From Methylovulum miyakonense HT12 (lineage in GTDB: Bacteria; Pseudomonadota; Gammaproteobacteria; Methylococcales; Methylomonadaceae), in contig NZ_KB913025.1 of NCBI RefSeq assembly GCF_000384075.1, forward strand, positions 3,078,045 to 3,142,044: a DNA stretch of 64,000 nt. The letters run 5' to 3'. The notes beneath the pieces are model-generated. The model saw only the letters and a list, made by a program, of their open reading frames with translations. It had not been told where the DNA came from and did no database searches. Below, in pieces: positions 34,910 through 43,189 of the stretch. Numbering within the stretch: position 1 is the stretch's first letter; each line of letters begins with the position of its first letter. A program made the position numbers and the translations under genes.

Positions 34910-35945
34910 TTACAAAAACCTCATCCTATCGTCCGGCAAGACCATCTATGATGCCATTGAAATTGGCGATACTGATTTCTGGATTCCCACAATACAACTA
35001 GAGGCGCTGCTTAACAAAGGCTTGCAAAGCAAAATCCTACAGGATGAGCAAGGCAGGACACTGCCCAATCGGACGCGCTCAAAGATTGTAAAAATGTATG
35101 CTTGCGAAGCCTTGGGTTACCCGATTCCGAAATCCTTTAAGAAAACCCAACCCCGCTTTGTCGGGCAACAATTTGACACCTATGCGCAAAAATCAATGAA
35201 TTTGCAGATATGGAATGAAGAACTTGCTCCTAACCGTCGTTACGCAATCATCCAAATCTCAGAAGATGACGTAGTGCTAAAAGTGCGGGTCGTTAATGGA
35301 CAGGAACTGGCGCTTCTTGATACCACAGGCACTATCACAACAAAATATCAGGCAAGACTTGAAACAACTACCAACACGCACGAATTGGTATCACCCCAAG
35401 ATACCGTCCCAATGCTACCGCACGTCAGTCCTAAAATTTTTTTAGCTCCATCCACCAATCCCACTGATGATCCAGAAAGTGGCAAACTACTTTCCATTAA
35501 TGAAGTTTTTGAACGATTGTCGCCTCTGGTCGGACAATCGTTTGCCGATCCGGGGATGGATCAAGAACGTAACCGGGGGGCTGCACTTCATCAGTTGATT
35601 TGCTCGCGCCTCGGTTACAGTCGTTATGAAGACAAAGGCCAGTTCCCTGATATTCGCCATCAATTGCTGGAAGTTAAACTGCAAACGTCACCAACAATTG
35701 ATCTTGGCTTGGTGCTGCCGAGTAGCGAAAGTCTCCTTGATGTTCCACAACTTGGCAACTTTCACCCACGCCATTGTGATGTCCGGTACGTCCTGTTTTA
35801 CGCAAATACTGATGGTATTTCCGTGACTTTAACCCATGTGATTGTAACGACTGGCGAGGATTTTTTTACGAGATTCCGACGCTTTGAGGGCAACATAAGA
35901 AACGGTAAAATCCAGATTCCGCTACCGCGTAACTTTTTCTCGTGA
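34887..35945 (+). CDS. Type II restriction endonuclease (PD-(D/E)XK)
   Basis: A 352 aa nuclease. The core FPDIRHQLLEVKLQ near residues 250-263 reads PD-X7-EVK, the PD-(D/E)XK active site. The N-terminal 200 residues are unique to this family and probably give DNA specificity. It follows the controller gene with overlap and converges on the methyltransferase, the two stops overlapping by 24 bases. The target site cannot be read from sequence. Confidence 0.87.
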   Translation: MMQKTPTDYKNLILSSGKTIYDAIEIGDTDFWIPTIQLEALLNKGLQSKILQDEQGRTLPNRTRSKIVKMYACEALGYPIPKSFKKTQPRFVGQQFDTYAQKSMNLQIWNEELAPNRRYAIIQISEDDVVLKVRVVNGQELALLDTTGTITTKYQARLETTTNTHELVSPQDTVPMLPHVSPKIFLAPSTNPTDDPESGKLLSINEVFERLSPLVGQSFADPGMDQERNRGAALHQLICSRLGYSRYEDKGQFPDIRHQLLEVKLQTSPTIDLGLVLPSSESLLDVPQLGNFHPRHCDVRYVLFYANTDGISVTLTHVIVTTGEDFFTRFRRFEGNIRNGKIQIPLPRNFFS

Positions 35946-37673
35946 TACTCCGAACACCTGCCAAACCCGCCCATCAAGTTCCAACGCCAAGTTGTCCGCC
36001 TCGACAGAGGGGATTTTAGAATGGATTTCTTTTGTCAGAGCAACAATAGTTTTTGATTCTTCGCGGTTCGGGTCCGGCAGAGGAAACTGCTCAACATATT
36101 GCGTGATAAAGCGGCGGCGGCCGGCATACAGTTTATTGTTGAAGCGATGATCGTAGAAGGTTTCAATAAAAGTCGAATTGGCCACGGCAAGCGCCAGCCA
36201 TAGCAAATCCTGTTCACTTTCGTTTTCACATCGTAACCAATAGCATTCGCCGTTGACGATTCCGCCATCCGTGTCTAGCCAAAAAACCGGTTTATCGGAA
36301 ATGTCCAAAAACACCAGCTTAGGGTAAGGCCATGCCGCCGGGTCTTGTGGCACCCAAAGTTCATACCATTGCCGCCCAGCCTGGATAACATAATTTCTTG
36401 CCGCCAAAACATCACGATACTGCTCAAGGTAATGTGCCGCTTTTGGGTAGCGATTTAAATCCACCGCGCTTCGGCCATACTCCGTCACCTCGTGAGGATA
36501 GAGTATTTTTTTAATGTGCTTAGGATTGGTTGGCACATTCGTTTTGAAGCGGCGGGCGCAATGGCGGGTTATCAAGGGGCGCAGCAATTCAGGGCATCCG
36601 CCTGGCAAGTCATCCCAATCATGGCGGATGAAAATCTTGTCAGCCGTTGACTTGACGCCTACCCTGATCTTGCCAATGCGTTGGAACGTCTGCCAAGTGT
36701 TGCTCTCAACTGTCGCCAGCCATGTGTCTGTTGCTTGAGTAGCAATCCTCCAAACCCCTTCAGAATTTCCAGTATTATCCAGTGTTCCATGCCGGATGCG
36801 GAAATGCCGACCATCGGGTAAAGCAACCACTGTATTATCCTCGGCGGCAAACGCGCTTAACGCATCAGGAGTATCCAATGACGCCTGATCTATGGTTTCA
36901 TAGATTGACGAATAAGCAATAGGGTTGTTATTACTGCGTTTTCGAGCGCCAACACCATGCGCTAACAACACGGAAGGCAACACCGCCGCGCCAAAAAGCT
37001 TGGTATCGCCAAGATCCCAAGCGTGCAAAATTTGAAATCTTGACAATAGCTCGCGTCTAACCGCCTGTCCCGATTTCGTCGTCATAAACCGGTTCGAGGT
37101 AATTACGCCAGCGATCCCTTCGCTTGCCAAGACTTGGGGAATAGCCAATAAAAACGGATAATACAAATCGACTCGTCCAGACAAACCGAAATTCTTTGCC
37201 AGCTGTTGTGCTTGATAAGCACCCATGATTTGGGTGCGGACATAAGGCGGATTGGCGATAATTAGATGAAAAGGTTCTTGTTCTTCACCGATAGCAAAAA
37301 GGTCGCCACAAGATTGGATGCTCAGGACATGTTCCAGGAAATCTTTTTGTTCTAAATGTTGATGTAGGTAAGGAAAATTTTGTCGCAGACGTCTTTTAGC
37401 AAATTGAACAGCTTCGGGATTCGTGTCATATCCCACGACATCTAACCGCTTTCTGGTAACTAAAGGGATTTGCTTAATCAATTCCGCTAATAACACGCCA
37501 TCACCGACAGCAGGGTCTAATACCCGGATTTTTCCGTGCTTGGGAAGACTGGCTATCCGCAGCATTTGTTCAGCGACAAATTGAGCAAGTATCCCAGGTG
37601 TGTAGGTTGCCCCATCGGCTTTTTGCTGGTTAGCATCACTGTATCGCGGAGCAGTTGTTACTATATTAAGCAT
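35922..37673 (-). CDS. N6-adenine DNA methyltransferase of the type II RM system
   Basis: A 583 aa gamma-class methyltransferase. SAM motif I (VLDPAVGDGVLLAEL) comes first, then the catalytic motif IV (IIANPPYVRTQ); a target recognition region of about 300 residues follows. This order is typical of Eco57I/TaqI-type enzymes that methylate adenine N6. It is transcribed toward the nuclease gene and protects the chromosome from it. No specificity subunit is present, consistent with type II. Confidence 0.93.
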   Translation of the reverse strand: MLNIVTTAPRYSDANQQKADGATYTPGILAQFVAEQMLRIASLPKHGKIRVLDPAVGDGVLLAELIKQIPLVTRKRLDVVGYDTNPEAVQFAKRRLRQNFPYLHQHLEQKDFLEHVLSIQSCGDLFAIGEEQEPFHLIIANPPYVRTQIMGAYQAQQLAKNFGLSGRVDLYYPFLLAIPQVLASEGIAGVITSNRFMTTKSGQAVRRELLSRFQILHAWDLGDTKLFGAAVLPSVLLAHGVGARKRSNNNPIAYSSIYETIDQASLDTPDALSAFAAEDNTVVALPDGRHFRIRHGTLDNTGNSEGVWRIATQATDTWLATVESNTWQTFQRIGKIRVGVKSTADKIFIRHDWDDLPGGCPELLRPLITRHCARRFKTNVPTNPKHIKKILYPHEVTEYGRSAVDLNRYPKAAHYLEQYRDVLAARNYVIQAGRQWYELWVPQDPAAWPYPKLVFLDISDKPVFWLDTDGGIVNGECYWLRCENESEQDLLWLALAVANSTFIETFYDHRFNNKLYAGRRRFITQYVEQFPLPDPNREESKTIVALTKEIHSKIPSVEADNLALELDGRVWQVFGVSREKVTR

Positions 37674-37905
37674 TAATGAAGCCTATTTGATACTTATAGT
37701 CATCATTATAAATTGCTATGTAAGTCAATGAAAGCCCAAAAAATAGACAACATAAGGCAATAACAATAAATTTACGGTATTTTAGAGCGTTGGGGACAGA
37801 AATAGCGTTCGATGCGAGAATTAATAACAAAGAAATTACTTTTACCCATAACAGAAAAAGCATCGTCCGAGTAGTCGTTATAAGCATGATGGTATCCAAT
37901 TTCAT
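37666..37905 (-). CDS. Small two-helix membrane protein
   Basis: A 79 aa hydrophobic protein with two predicted membrane segments (LFLLWVKVISLLLILASNA and FIVIALCCLFFGLSLTYIA). The 3' end overlaps the methyltransferase start by 8 bases, which suggests coupling. ATG 37905 gives a membrane-like N-terminus; the frame is open to 37938. No family was recognised. Confidence 0.5.
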   Translation of the reverse strand: MKLDTIMLITTTRTMLFLLWVKVISLLLILASNAISVPNALKYRKFIVIALCCLFFGLSLTYIAIYNDDYKYQIGFINA

Positions 37906-37998
37906 CTTGTCTAATTCCAATTTTAAATTATGAATCATCTAACCATTTGCCGTGGATATTGTGGTTTTGTTTTTGGTGAAACAATCAGGAGACAAATA

Positions 37999-38229
37999 AT
38001 GAAATTATCAAATATTGAAAAGCAAGTGGTCGCCAATATGCACGGTTTGCCGTTAGATAAACAGCAATCGGTTTTAGAGTTTAGCTTGTTCTTAAAATCT
38101 ATAGCCCAGGATGCCGTACAACAAAATAAACCACAAAAACGCCAGGCCGGCTTAGGGAAAGGCACTGTCTGGATGAGTGATGGTTTTGATGGCTCTTTGC
38201 CTGATAGCTTTTGGCTGGGCGAGGAATAA
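37999..38229 (+). CDS. DUF2281-like orphan antitoxin
   Basis: A 76 aa protein starting MKLSNIEKQVVANMHGLP with a C-terminal tail (GTVWMSDGFDGSLPDSFW) that matches the toxin-facing end of DUF2281 antitoxins. Such genes normally precede a PIN toxin. Here no toxin follows; the next gene is the APE dehydratase. ATG 37999 has a good ribosome site (CAGGAGAC). Confidence 0.75.
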   Translation: MKLSNIEKQVVANMHGLPLDKQQSVLEFSLFLKSIAQDAVQQNKPQKRQAGLGKGTVWMSDGFDGSLPDSFWLGEE

Positions 38230-38247
38230 AGGGTGAAATACATCCTG

Positions 38248-38275
38248 TTGGCGTTCGCAAACTCACCCCAATCTA
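38248..38275. repeat. Dispersed repeat fragment upstream of the dehydratase
   Basis: GTTGGCGTTCGCAAACTCACCCCAATCTAC resembles the repeat copies at 21233 and 61395. It lies where the RM island meets the interrupted APE arm and may mark the join. Confidence 0.4.
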
Positions 38276-38301
38276 CACAGATACATCCCAAGGAACCCCA
38301 T

Positions 38302-38745
38302 TTGATAGATTGCACCGACATCGCCGCATTGATCCCGCATAGCGGCCAAATGATATTGCTGGACAGGGTTGTTGATTATGACGAGCACACGCTGACTGCG
38401 GAAATGGTTGTCCGGCCCGATGGCTTGCTAGGCGATGACAAAACCGTGCCGGCGTGGGCGGGTATCGAATACATGGCGCAGGCGGTGGCGGCTTATGTGG
38501 GCATTAGGGCTAAGCTGGCCGGGGAGCCGATAAAACTGGGGTTTTTACTTGGCACGCGCCGTTATGCTAGCAATGTCCCTTGTTTTAATGTCGGCACGGC
38601 GCTGACGATACAGGTAAAAATTATCATCCGGGACGATAAACTGGGGGTTTTTGATTGTAAAATTCATGGGGCAGGCATTGAAATCAGCGCCAACCTGAAT
38701 GTCTATGAACCCCCGATAGAAATTAAGCTAGATACCAAACTATGA
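38302..38745 (+). CDS. apeP: 3-hydroxyacyl-ACP dehydratase (ApeP type)
   Basis: A hotdog-fold dehydratase of about 147 aa. The FabA/FabZ-like pattern IPHSGQMILLDRVVDYD and GIEYMAQAVAAYVGI is intact. I prefer the TTG at 38302, preceded by AAGGA seven bases upstream, because it reproduces the normal ApeP N-terminus; a GTG at 38233 would add 23 residues that come from repeat-like DNA. Separated from its partner ketosynthase by the RM island. It overlaps the ketoreductase by 4 bases (ATGA). Confidence 0.85.
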   Translation: MIDCTDIAALIPHSGQMILLDRVVDYDEHTLTAEMVVRPDGLLGDDKTVPAWAGIEYMAQAVAAYVGIRAKLAGEPIKLGFLLGTRRYASNVPCFNVGTALTIQVKIIIRDDKLGVFDCKIHGAGIEISANLNVYEPPIEIKLDTKL

Positions 38746-39467
38746 AGAAAACGATTTTAGTGACTGGCTCCAGCCGCGGCATAGGCAAAGCCATTGCCTT
38801 ATATCTGGCCAAGCAGGGCTATGACCTGGTGCTGCATTGCCGCAGCCAAAAAGCCCGGGCGGACGAGGTGATTGCCGAAATTGAACAATTAGGTTCATCA
38901 GCTAGGCTGTTGCAGTTTGATATTGGCGACCGCGGCCAGTGCGCCGGACAACTCAACCAGGATATTGAGCGGCACGGCGCCTATTACGGGGTGGTCTGCA
39001 ACGCCGGCATCACCGCCGACAATGCGTTCCCATCATTGACCGGCGAGGAATGGGACAGCGTGATCCACACCAATCTGGACGGCTTCTATAACGTCTTGCA
39101 GCCGGTCATCATGCCGATGGTCAGACGGCGCCAGCCAGGGCGCATCGTCACCTTGTCGTCGGTGTCCGGCATCATGGGCAACCGCGGCCAAGTCAATTAC
39201 AGCGCGGCCAAGGCGGGCATCATCGGCGCCACCAAAGCGCTGGCGTTGGAGCTGGCGAAACGCGATATCACCGTCAACTGTGTCGCGCCAGGTTTGATCG
39301 CCACGGACATGGCCGATGGGCTGCCGCTGGACGAGATCAAAAAAATGATACCGGCACGCCGGGTCGGTGATCCTAAAGAAGTCGCGGCGGCGGTTGCGTT
39401 TTTAATGTCAGAAGATGCGGGCTACATCACCCGCCAAGTCCTATCGGTCAATGGTGGCTTATGTTAA
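38742..39467 (+). CDS. apeQ: 3-ketoacyl-ACP reductase (ApeQ type)
   Basis: A 241 aa short-chain dehydrogenase, FabG-like. NADPH-binding TGSSRGIG at residues 8-15, NAG at 87-89, and the catalytic Ser140, Tyr153 and Lys157 (SSVSG, NYSAAK). It reduces the beta-keto group during polyene elongation. It overlaps the second ketosynthase by 7 bases. Confidence 0.95.
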   Translation: MKKTILVTGSSRGIGKAIALYLAKQGYDLVLHCRSQKARADEVIAEIEQLGSSARLLQFDIGDRGQCAGQLNQDIERHGAYYGVVCNAGITADNAFPSLTGEEWDSVIHTNLDGFYNVLQPVIMPMVRRRQPGRIVTLSSVSGIMGNRGQVNYSAAKAGIIGATKALALELAKRDITVNCVAPGLIATDMADGLPLDEIKKMIPARRVGDPKEVAAAVAFLMSEDAGYITRQVLSVNGGLC

Positions 39468-40690
39468 AACGTGTGGTCGTGACCGGCATGGCCGGGATTT
39501 CACCGATAGGCAATGACTGGCAACAGGTCGCAGCGCGGCTAAAAGCGCAAGCCACCGGAATCCAGTTCATCGGGGAATGGGACAAATACGTCGGCCTGAA
39601 CACCCGTTTAGGCGCCCCCGCCGATTTTACCCGGCCTGCGCATTATTCCCGGAAACAAACCCGGGGCATGGGGCGCATCGCCTTGATGGCGACTTATGCG
39701 ACGGAACTGGCGCTGATCGACGCGGGTTTATTAAATGACCCTATCCTTAACAGTGGGCAGATGGGCATTGCTTACGGCAGTTCCGCAGGCAGTTATGAGG
39801 CGTTGGCGGAATTCGGCAATATGCTGCTCAACCATACCGTCAATGGCCTCAACGCCACGTCTTATATCCGCATGATGTCGCATACCGCCGCCGTCAATAT
39901 CGGGATTTTTTTCGGCATCAATGGCCGGGTCTATACGACCTCTAGCGCCTGCACGTCTAGCAGCCAGGGCATAGGCTATGCGTATGAAGCGATCAAGCAC
40001 GGCCACCAGAAACTGATGGTGGCGGGTGGTGCCGATGAGCTTTGCGCATCGGAAGCCGCGGTGTTCGATACGCTGTTTGCCACCAGCACCCGCAACGGCA
40101 CCCCGGAAAAATCCCCCAGGCCGTTTGACCGTGACCGGGACGGCCTGGTCATCGGCGAGGGCGCCGGGACGCTGATCCTTGAAGAGCGCGGGCACGCGCT
40201 GGCCCGCGGTGCCCGTATCCATGCCGAACTGGTCGGTTTTGGCACCAATTCGGACGGCTTGCATGTCACCCAGCCTGACAGCAATAGCATGCAAACGGCG
40301 ATGCGTTTGGCTTTGCAGGACGCCGGCCTTGACGCTTCGGCTATCGGTTATGTCAGCGCCCACGGCACGGCGACCGCGCATGGCGATGTCGCCGAAAGCC
40401 ATGCCACGGCGGCGGTTTTTGGTGCGAAAACCCCGGTCAGTTCGCTAAAAAGCTTCACTGGCCATACGCTGGGTGCTTGCGGCGCATTGGAAGCGTGGGT
40501 GGCGATCAACATGATGAACGAAGGCTGGTTCCACGCCACGGCCAACCTTGAAAATATTGACCCGGCTTGTGCGCACTTGGATTATATTAAAGGCGATATC
40601 CGCAACTTAAATTGCGGGTATGTTATGAGCAATAATTTTGCTTTTGGCGGTATAAATACCGCCTTAATTTTTAAACACATCACACAATGA
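39461..40690 (+). CDS. apeR: Beta-ketoacyl-ACP synthase (ApeR type)
   Basis: A 409 aa FabF-like condensing enzyme with Cys164 in SSACTSSSQG, His301 in SAHGTATAHGD, Lys330 and His335 in SFTGHTLGAC. It is the last catalytic gene of the rightward arm. The following lipoprotein gene begins just past its stop. Confidence 0.94.
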   Translation: MLKRVVVTGMAGISPIGNDWQQVAARLKAQATGIQFIGEWDKYVGLNTRLGAPADFTRPAHYSRKQTRGMGRIALMATYATELALIDAGLLNDPILNSGQMGIAYGSSAGSYEALAEFGNMLLNHTVNGLNATSYIRMMSHTAAVNIGIFFGINGRVYTTSSACTSSSQGIGYAYEAIKHGHQKLMVAGGADELCASEAAVFDTLFATSTRNGTPEKSPRPFDRDRDGLVIGEGAGTLILEERGHALARGARIHAELVGFGTNSDGLHVTQPDSNSMQTAMRLALQDAGLDASAIGYVSAHGTATAHGDVAESHATAAVFGAKTPVSSLKSFTGHTLGACGALEAWVAINMMNEGWFHATANLENIDPACAHLDYIKGDIRNLNCGYVMSNNFAFGGINTALIFKHITQ

Positions 40691-40701
40691 GGATAATAAC
40701 A

Positions 40702-41058
40702 ATGAAAAAACTTTATATCGTGTTGGTTTTATCAATGATGGCGGGCTGTTCGACGACAGGCCATTTTAAGGTGCCTGAAAGCTCCAGCTTGTATATCTAT
40801 CAAAGGCCGCAGCCGGTGGATGTTAAGGCTAATGGTGAAGTGACGACCAAACCGTTTTTTTGGACCGCGGCCGGTATGCCACCTGGTGGCGGTATCCCCT
40901 ATCGGCTGGAACAAAACGGCCAAACGGTTAAAGAAGGTAAACTGCGCACCAAATTCCGCCCCGTGTCATTGTTCTGGCCCCCTTTCGCCGCCATCTACTG
41001 GCCTATGGGATTCAACCCTGACATCACTTACGACCTGGTTAACGATAAGCAAGAGTAG
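40702..41058 (+). CDS. Small lipoprotein at the end of the APE arm
   Basis: A 118 aa lipoprotein (signal LVLSMMAGC, Cys16). No domain is recognised; the middle shows a beta-rich pattern (SSSLYIYQRPQPVDV). ATG 40702 follows AGGATAATAAC and is preferred to the ATG at 40687 that overlaps the ketosynthase stop. Its tight spacing to apeR suggests cotranscription. Confidence 0.75.
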   Translation: MKKLYIVLVLSMMAGCSTTGHFKVPESSSLYIYQRPQPVDVKANGEVTTKPFFWTAAGMPPGGGIPYRLEQNGQTVKEGKLRTKFRPVSLFWPPFAAIYWPMGFNPDITYDLVNDKQE

Positions 41059-41234
41059 CTGATGGCAGCCCCAATAAAATGTTGCGGAACCGGTCGTTCC
41101 ATCCCGTGATACCAATGCGTTTCATTGGGGTTGCGCCGCCAAGCAGGCGCTGCAAACTGATCGGGTGGCCATGTTGTTTTGCGTATGGCGGCATCTAGGT
41201 GTTGGTTTTTAAACGGGTACCAGAGGATAGGCGA

Positions 41235-41654
41235 ATGAAAAAAATTTATGCTATAACCGCGTGTTTATTATTGGTGGCGTGTGCATCCCCTGTGACCAAG
41301 GTTGAGCCAGTTCCGGCCACGGAGACCATTGCCCAGCTCTGCATAAAAGAAAACCCAAAAGTCTTTATGGAAGACTTTTTGCCGGAAGTAAGGCAACAAA
41401 TTGAAGAACACGGTATCAAGACCGGACTTTTAAGCCCGGATTCGATATGCAACTATGTCTTGAGTTATGACGCGCAATGGTCGTGGGATTGGTTTTGGAC
41501 ATTCAGCGTTTACCTGTCGATGGCCGAGTTTTCTGTGACCAAAGACAACCACCAAATTGGTATGGCATCGTATACGGCAAGTTTAGGGCCATCAGCGATA
41601 GGCAAAACCAAAAATAAGATCCGCCCGTTATTGATTGAGCTGTTTAGGAAATAA
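41235..41654 (+). CDS. Lipoprotein resembling the Sbal_3080 family
   Basis: A 139 aa lipoprotein (signal LLLVACA). The body (SICNYVLSYDAQWSWDWFWTFSVYLSMAEFSV) has the Trp-rich pattern seen in Sbal_3080-type lipoproteins. It lies 176 bases past the previous gene, so it may have its own promoter. No function is known. Confidence 0.65.
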   Translation: MKKIYAITACLLLVACASPVTKVEPVPATETIAQLCIKENPKVFMEDFLPEVRQQIEEHGIKTGLLSPDSICNYVLSYDAQWSWDWFWTFSVYLSMAEFSVTKDNHQIGMASYTASLGPSAIGKTKNKIRPLLIELFRK

Positions 41655-41666
41655 GGCGGGCGGGCG

Positions 41667-41686
41667 GCGGGCGGGCATCCGCCCGC
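41667..41686. repeat. GC-rich hairpin
   Basis: GCGGGCGG-GCAT-CCGCCCGC is a perfect 8-bp palindrome just past the lipoprotein stop. No T-run follows, so it is a REP-like or terminator-like hairpin. Confidence 0.45.
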
Positions 41687-41847
41687 GGCTAGGGCTTAAG
41701 CCTGTGGCAAAATCCCAATAATCCCGTTGCTGATTCCTGACATGTTTCATTACCCAGATACTGGCCACACCATATAAAGAGGTTTTCTGGGGCTAAACAC
41801 CTGACCCGGTAGTTTTTATGTACCGGGCGCCACCAACCCATGACAAA

Positions 41848-43071
41848 ATGACCCATCCACAACTCCACGCATTTTTCGTGCAGATAGGCTTGATGCTGGC
41901 GGTCGCCTGGCTGTTCGGTTATCTGATGAAAAAATTCGCCCAACCTGTCGTGTTGGGCGAATTGATAGGTGGCATCCTCTTGGGGCCGACCCTATTGGGG
42001 GCTTTCTGCCCCGATGTTTATGCCTCGCTGTTCCCAATCGACAAAACCGTCACCACGAGCATTGACGGCCTGCTTAAGGTCGGGATGCTATTTTTCATGT
42101 TCGCGGCCGGCCTGGAGATCAATCTCGTCCATTTTCGGCAATGCAAGCTTATCATCGCCTCGACCAGCCTGATCGGCGGGGCGCTACCGTTTGCATTGGG
42201 GTTTGGCATGGTTTTGCTGTTTCCTGGGCTCTGGGGGGGAAACAGCCGTCCTTTGTTGCTTGCCCTGTTCATGGGGACAGCCTTGTCAATTTCAGCTTTG
42301 CCGGTGATTGCCCGCATATTGATGGACCTGGATTTGATCGGCACCCGGATCGGGATGACGGTCATGACTTCGGCGATGATTAACGATTTGGCCGGTTGGG
42401 CCTTGTTCGCCTTCATACTACGTAATCTGGGGCAGGGTGACCCCAGTGGAAATATTTTTTCGACACTGGCATTGGTGCTTGCCTATGCCGTGTTGGTTTT
42501 GGCGATAGGGCACTGGCTAATACAGCCTTTTTTGCGCCGTGTCCGTTATTTTCAGGATTGGCCTGGAGGTTTGCTGACTTTTGTTTCGGTGCTGATCGTG
42601 CTGGCGGCGGTGGGGGCGGAAGAAATCGGTATCCACGCCATTTTTGGTGCTTTTTTGGTAGGGATGGCAATCGGCCAGGATCAGGGTTCTGGACAGGAAA
42701 AGCCTATCAAATTGATGGTTCAGCCTTTTGCCATCAACTTCTTTGCACCGCTTTACTTCGTTTCCGTAGGCCTCAAGGCGAATTTTTTCAGCCAGTTTGA
42801 CGGCATCCTGGTGCTGCTGGTATTTGTTGTCGCCTGCCTGGGGAAAGTCGTGGGTGCGGGCGTGGGCGCCCGGCTCGGCGGGATGCGCTGGCGGGAAGCA
42901 TGGCCTGTCGGCGTTGGCCTCAACGCCCGGGGCGCCATTGAAATCATTTTGGCTTCGGTCGCATTGGAGCATCACCTTATTGACCAACGCATTTTTGTCG
43001 CCTTGGTGTTGATGGCTTTCGCAACCTCCATCATCAGCGGTTCCGTTTTGAAATATCTGGCCAAACCTTAA
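41848..43071 (+). CDS. Cation:proton antiporter (CPA2 family)
   Basis: A 407 aa inner-membrane protein with about 12-13 helices, of the KefB/GerN type. Conserved patterns: ELIGGILLGPTLLG near the N-terminus and SAMINDLAGWALFAF, in which an Asp lies in the unwound helix. There is no C-terminal TrkA-N or NAD domain, so it is the short GerN/NapA-like form. ATG 41848 gives a normal N-terminus; an ATG 30 bases upstream is less likely. Ion specificity is not visible. Confidence 0.9.
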   Translation: MTHPQLHAFFVQIGLMLAVAWLFGYLMKKFAQPVVLGELIGGILLGPTLLGAFCPDVYASLFPIDKTVTTSIDGLLKVGMLFFMFAAGLEINLVHFRQCKLIIASTSLIGGALPFALGFGMVLLFPGLWGGNSRPLLLALFMGTALSISALPVIARILMDLDLIGTRIGMTVMTSAMINDLAGWALFAFILRNLGQGDPSGNIFSTLALVLAYAVLVLAIGHWLIQPFLRRVRYFQDWPGGLLTFVSVLIVLAAVGAEEIGIHAIFGAFLVGMAIGQDQGSGQEKPIKLMVQPFAINFFAPLYFVSVGLKANFFSQFDGILVLLVFVVACLGKVVGAGVGARLGGMRWREAWPVGVGLNARGAIEIILASVALEHHLIDQRIFVALVLMAFATSIISGSVLKYLAKP

Positions 43072-43189
43072 CCGGTTTGTATTCGAATGCCATGTGGCAG
43101 GCCTTACAGAGTTAAAAAACCTAATCTTAGGGTTGTACCCCGCTGCTTATGAAATATAATGGCAGCTTTTAGCTGAACTGGAGTTTGCT

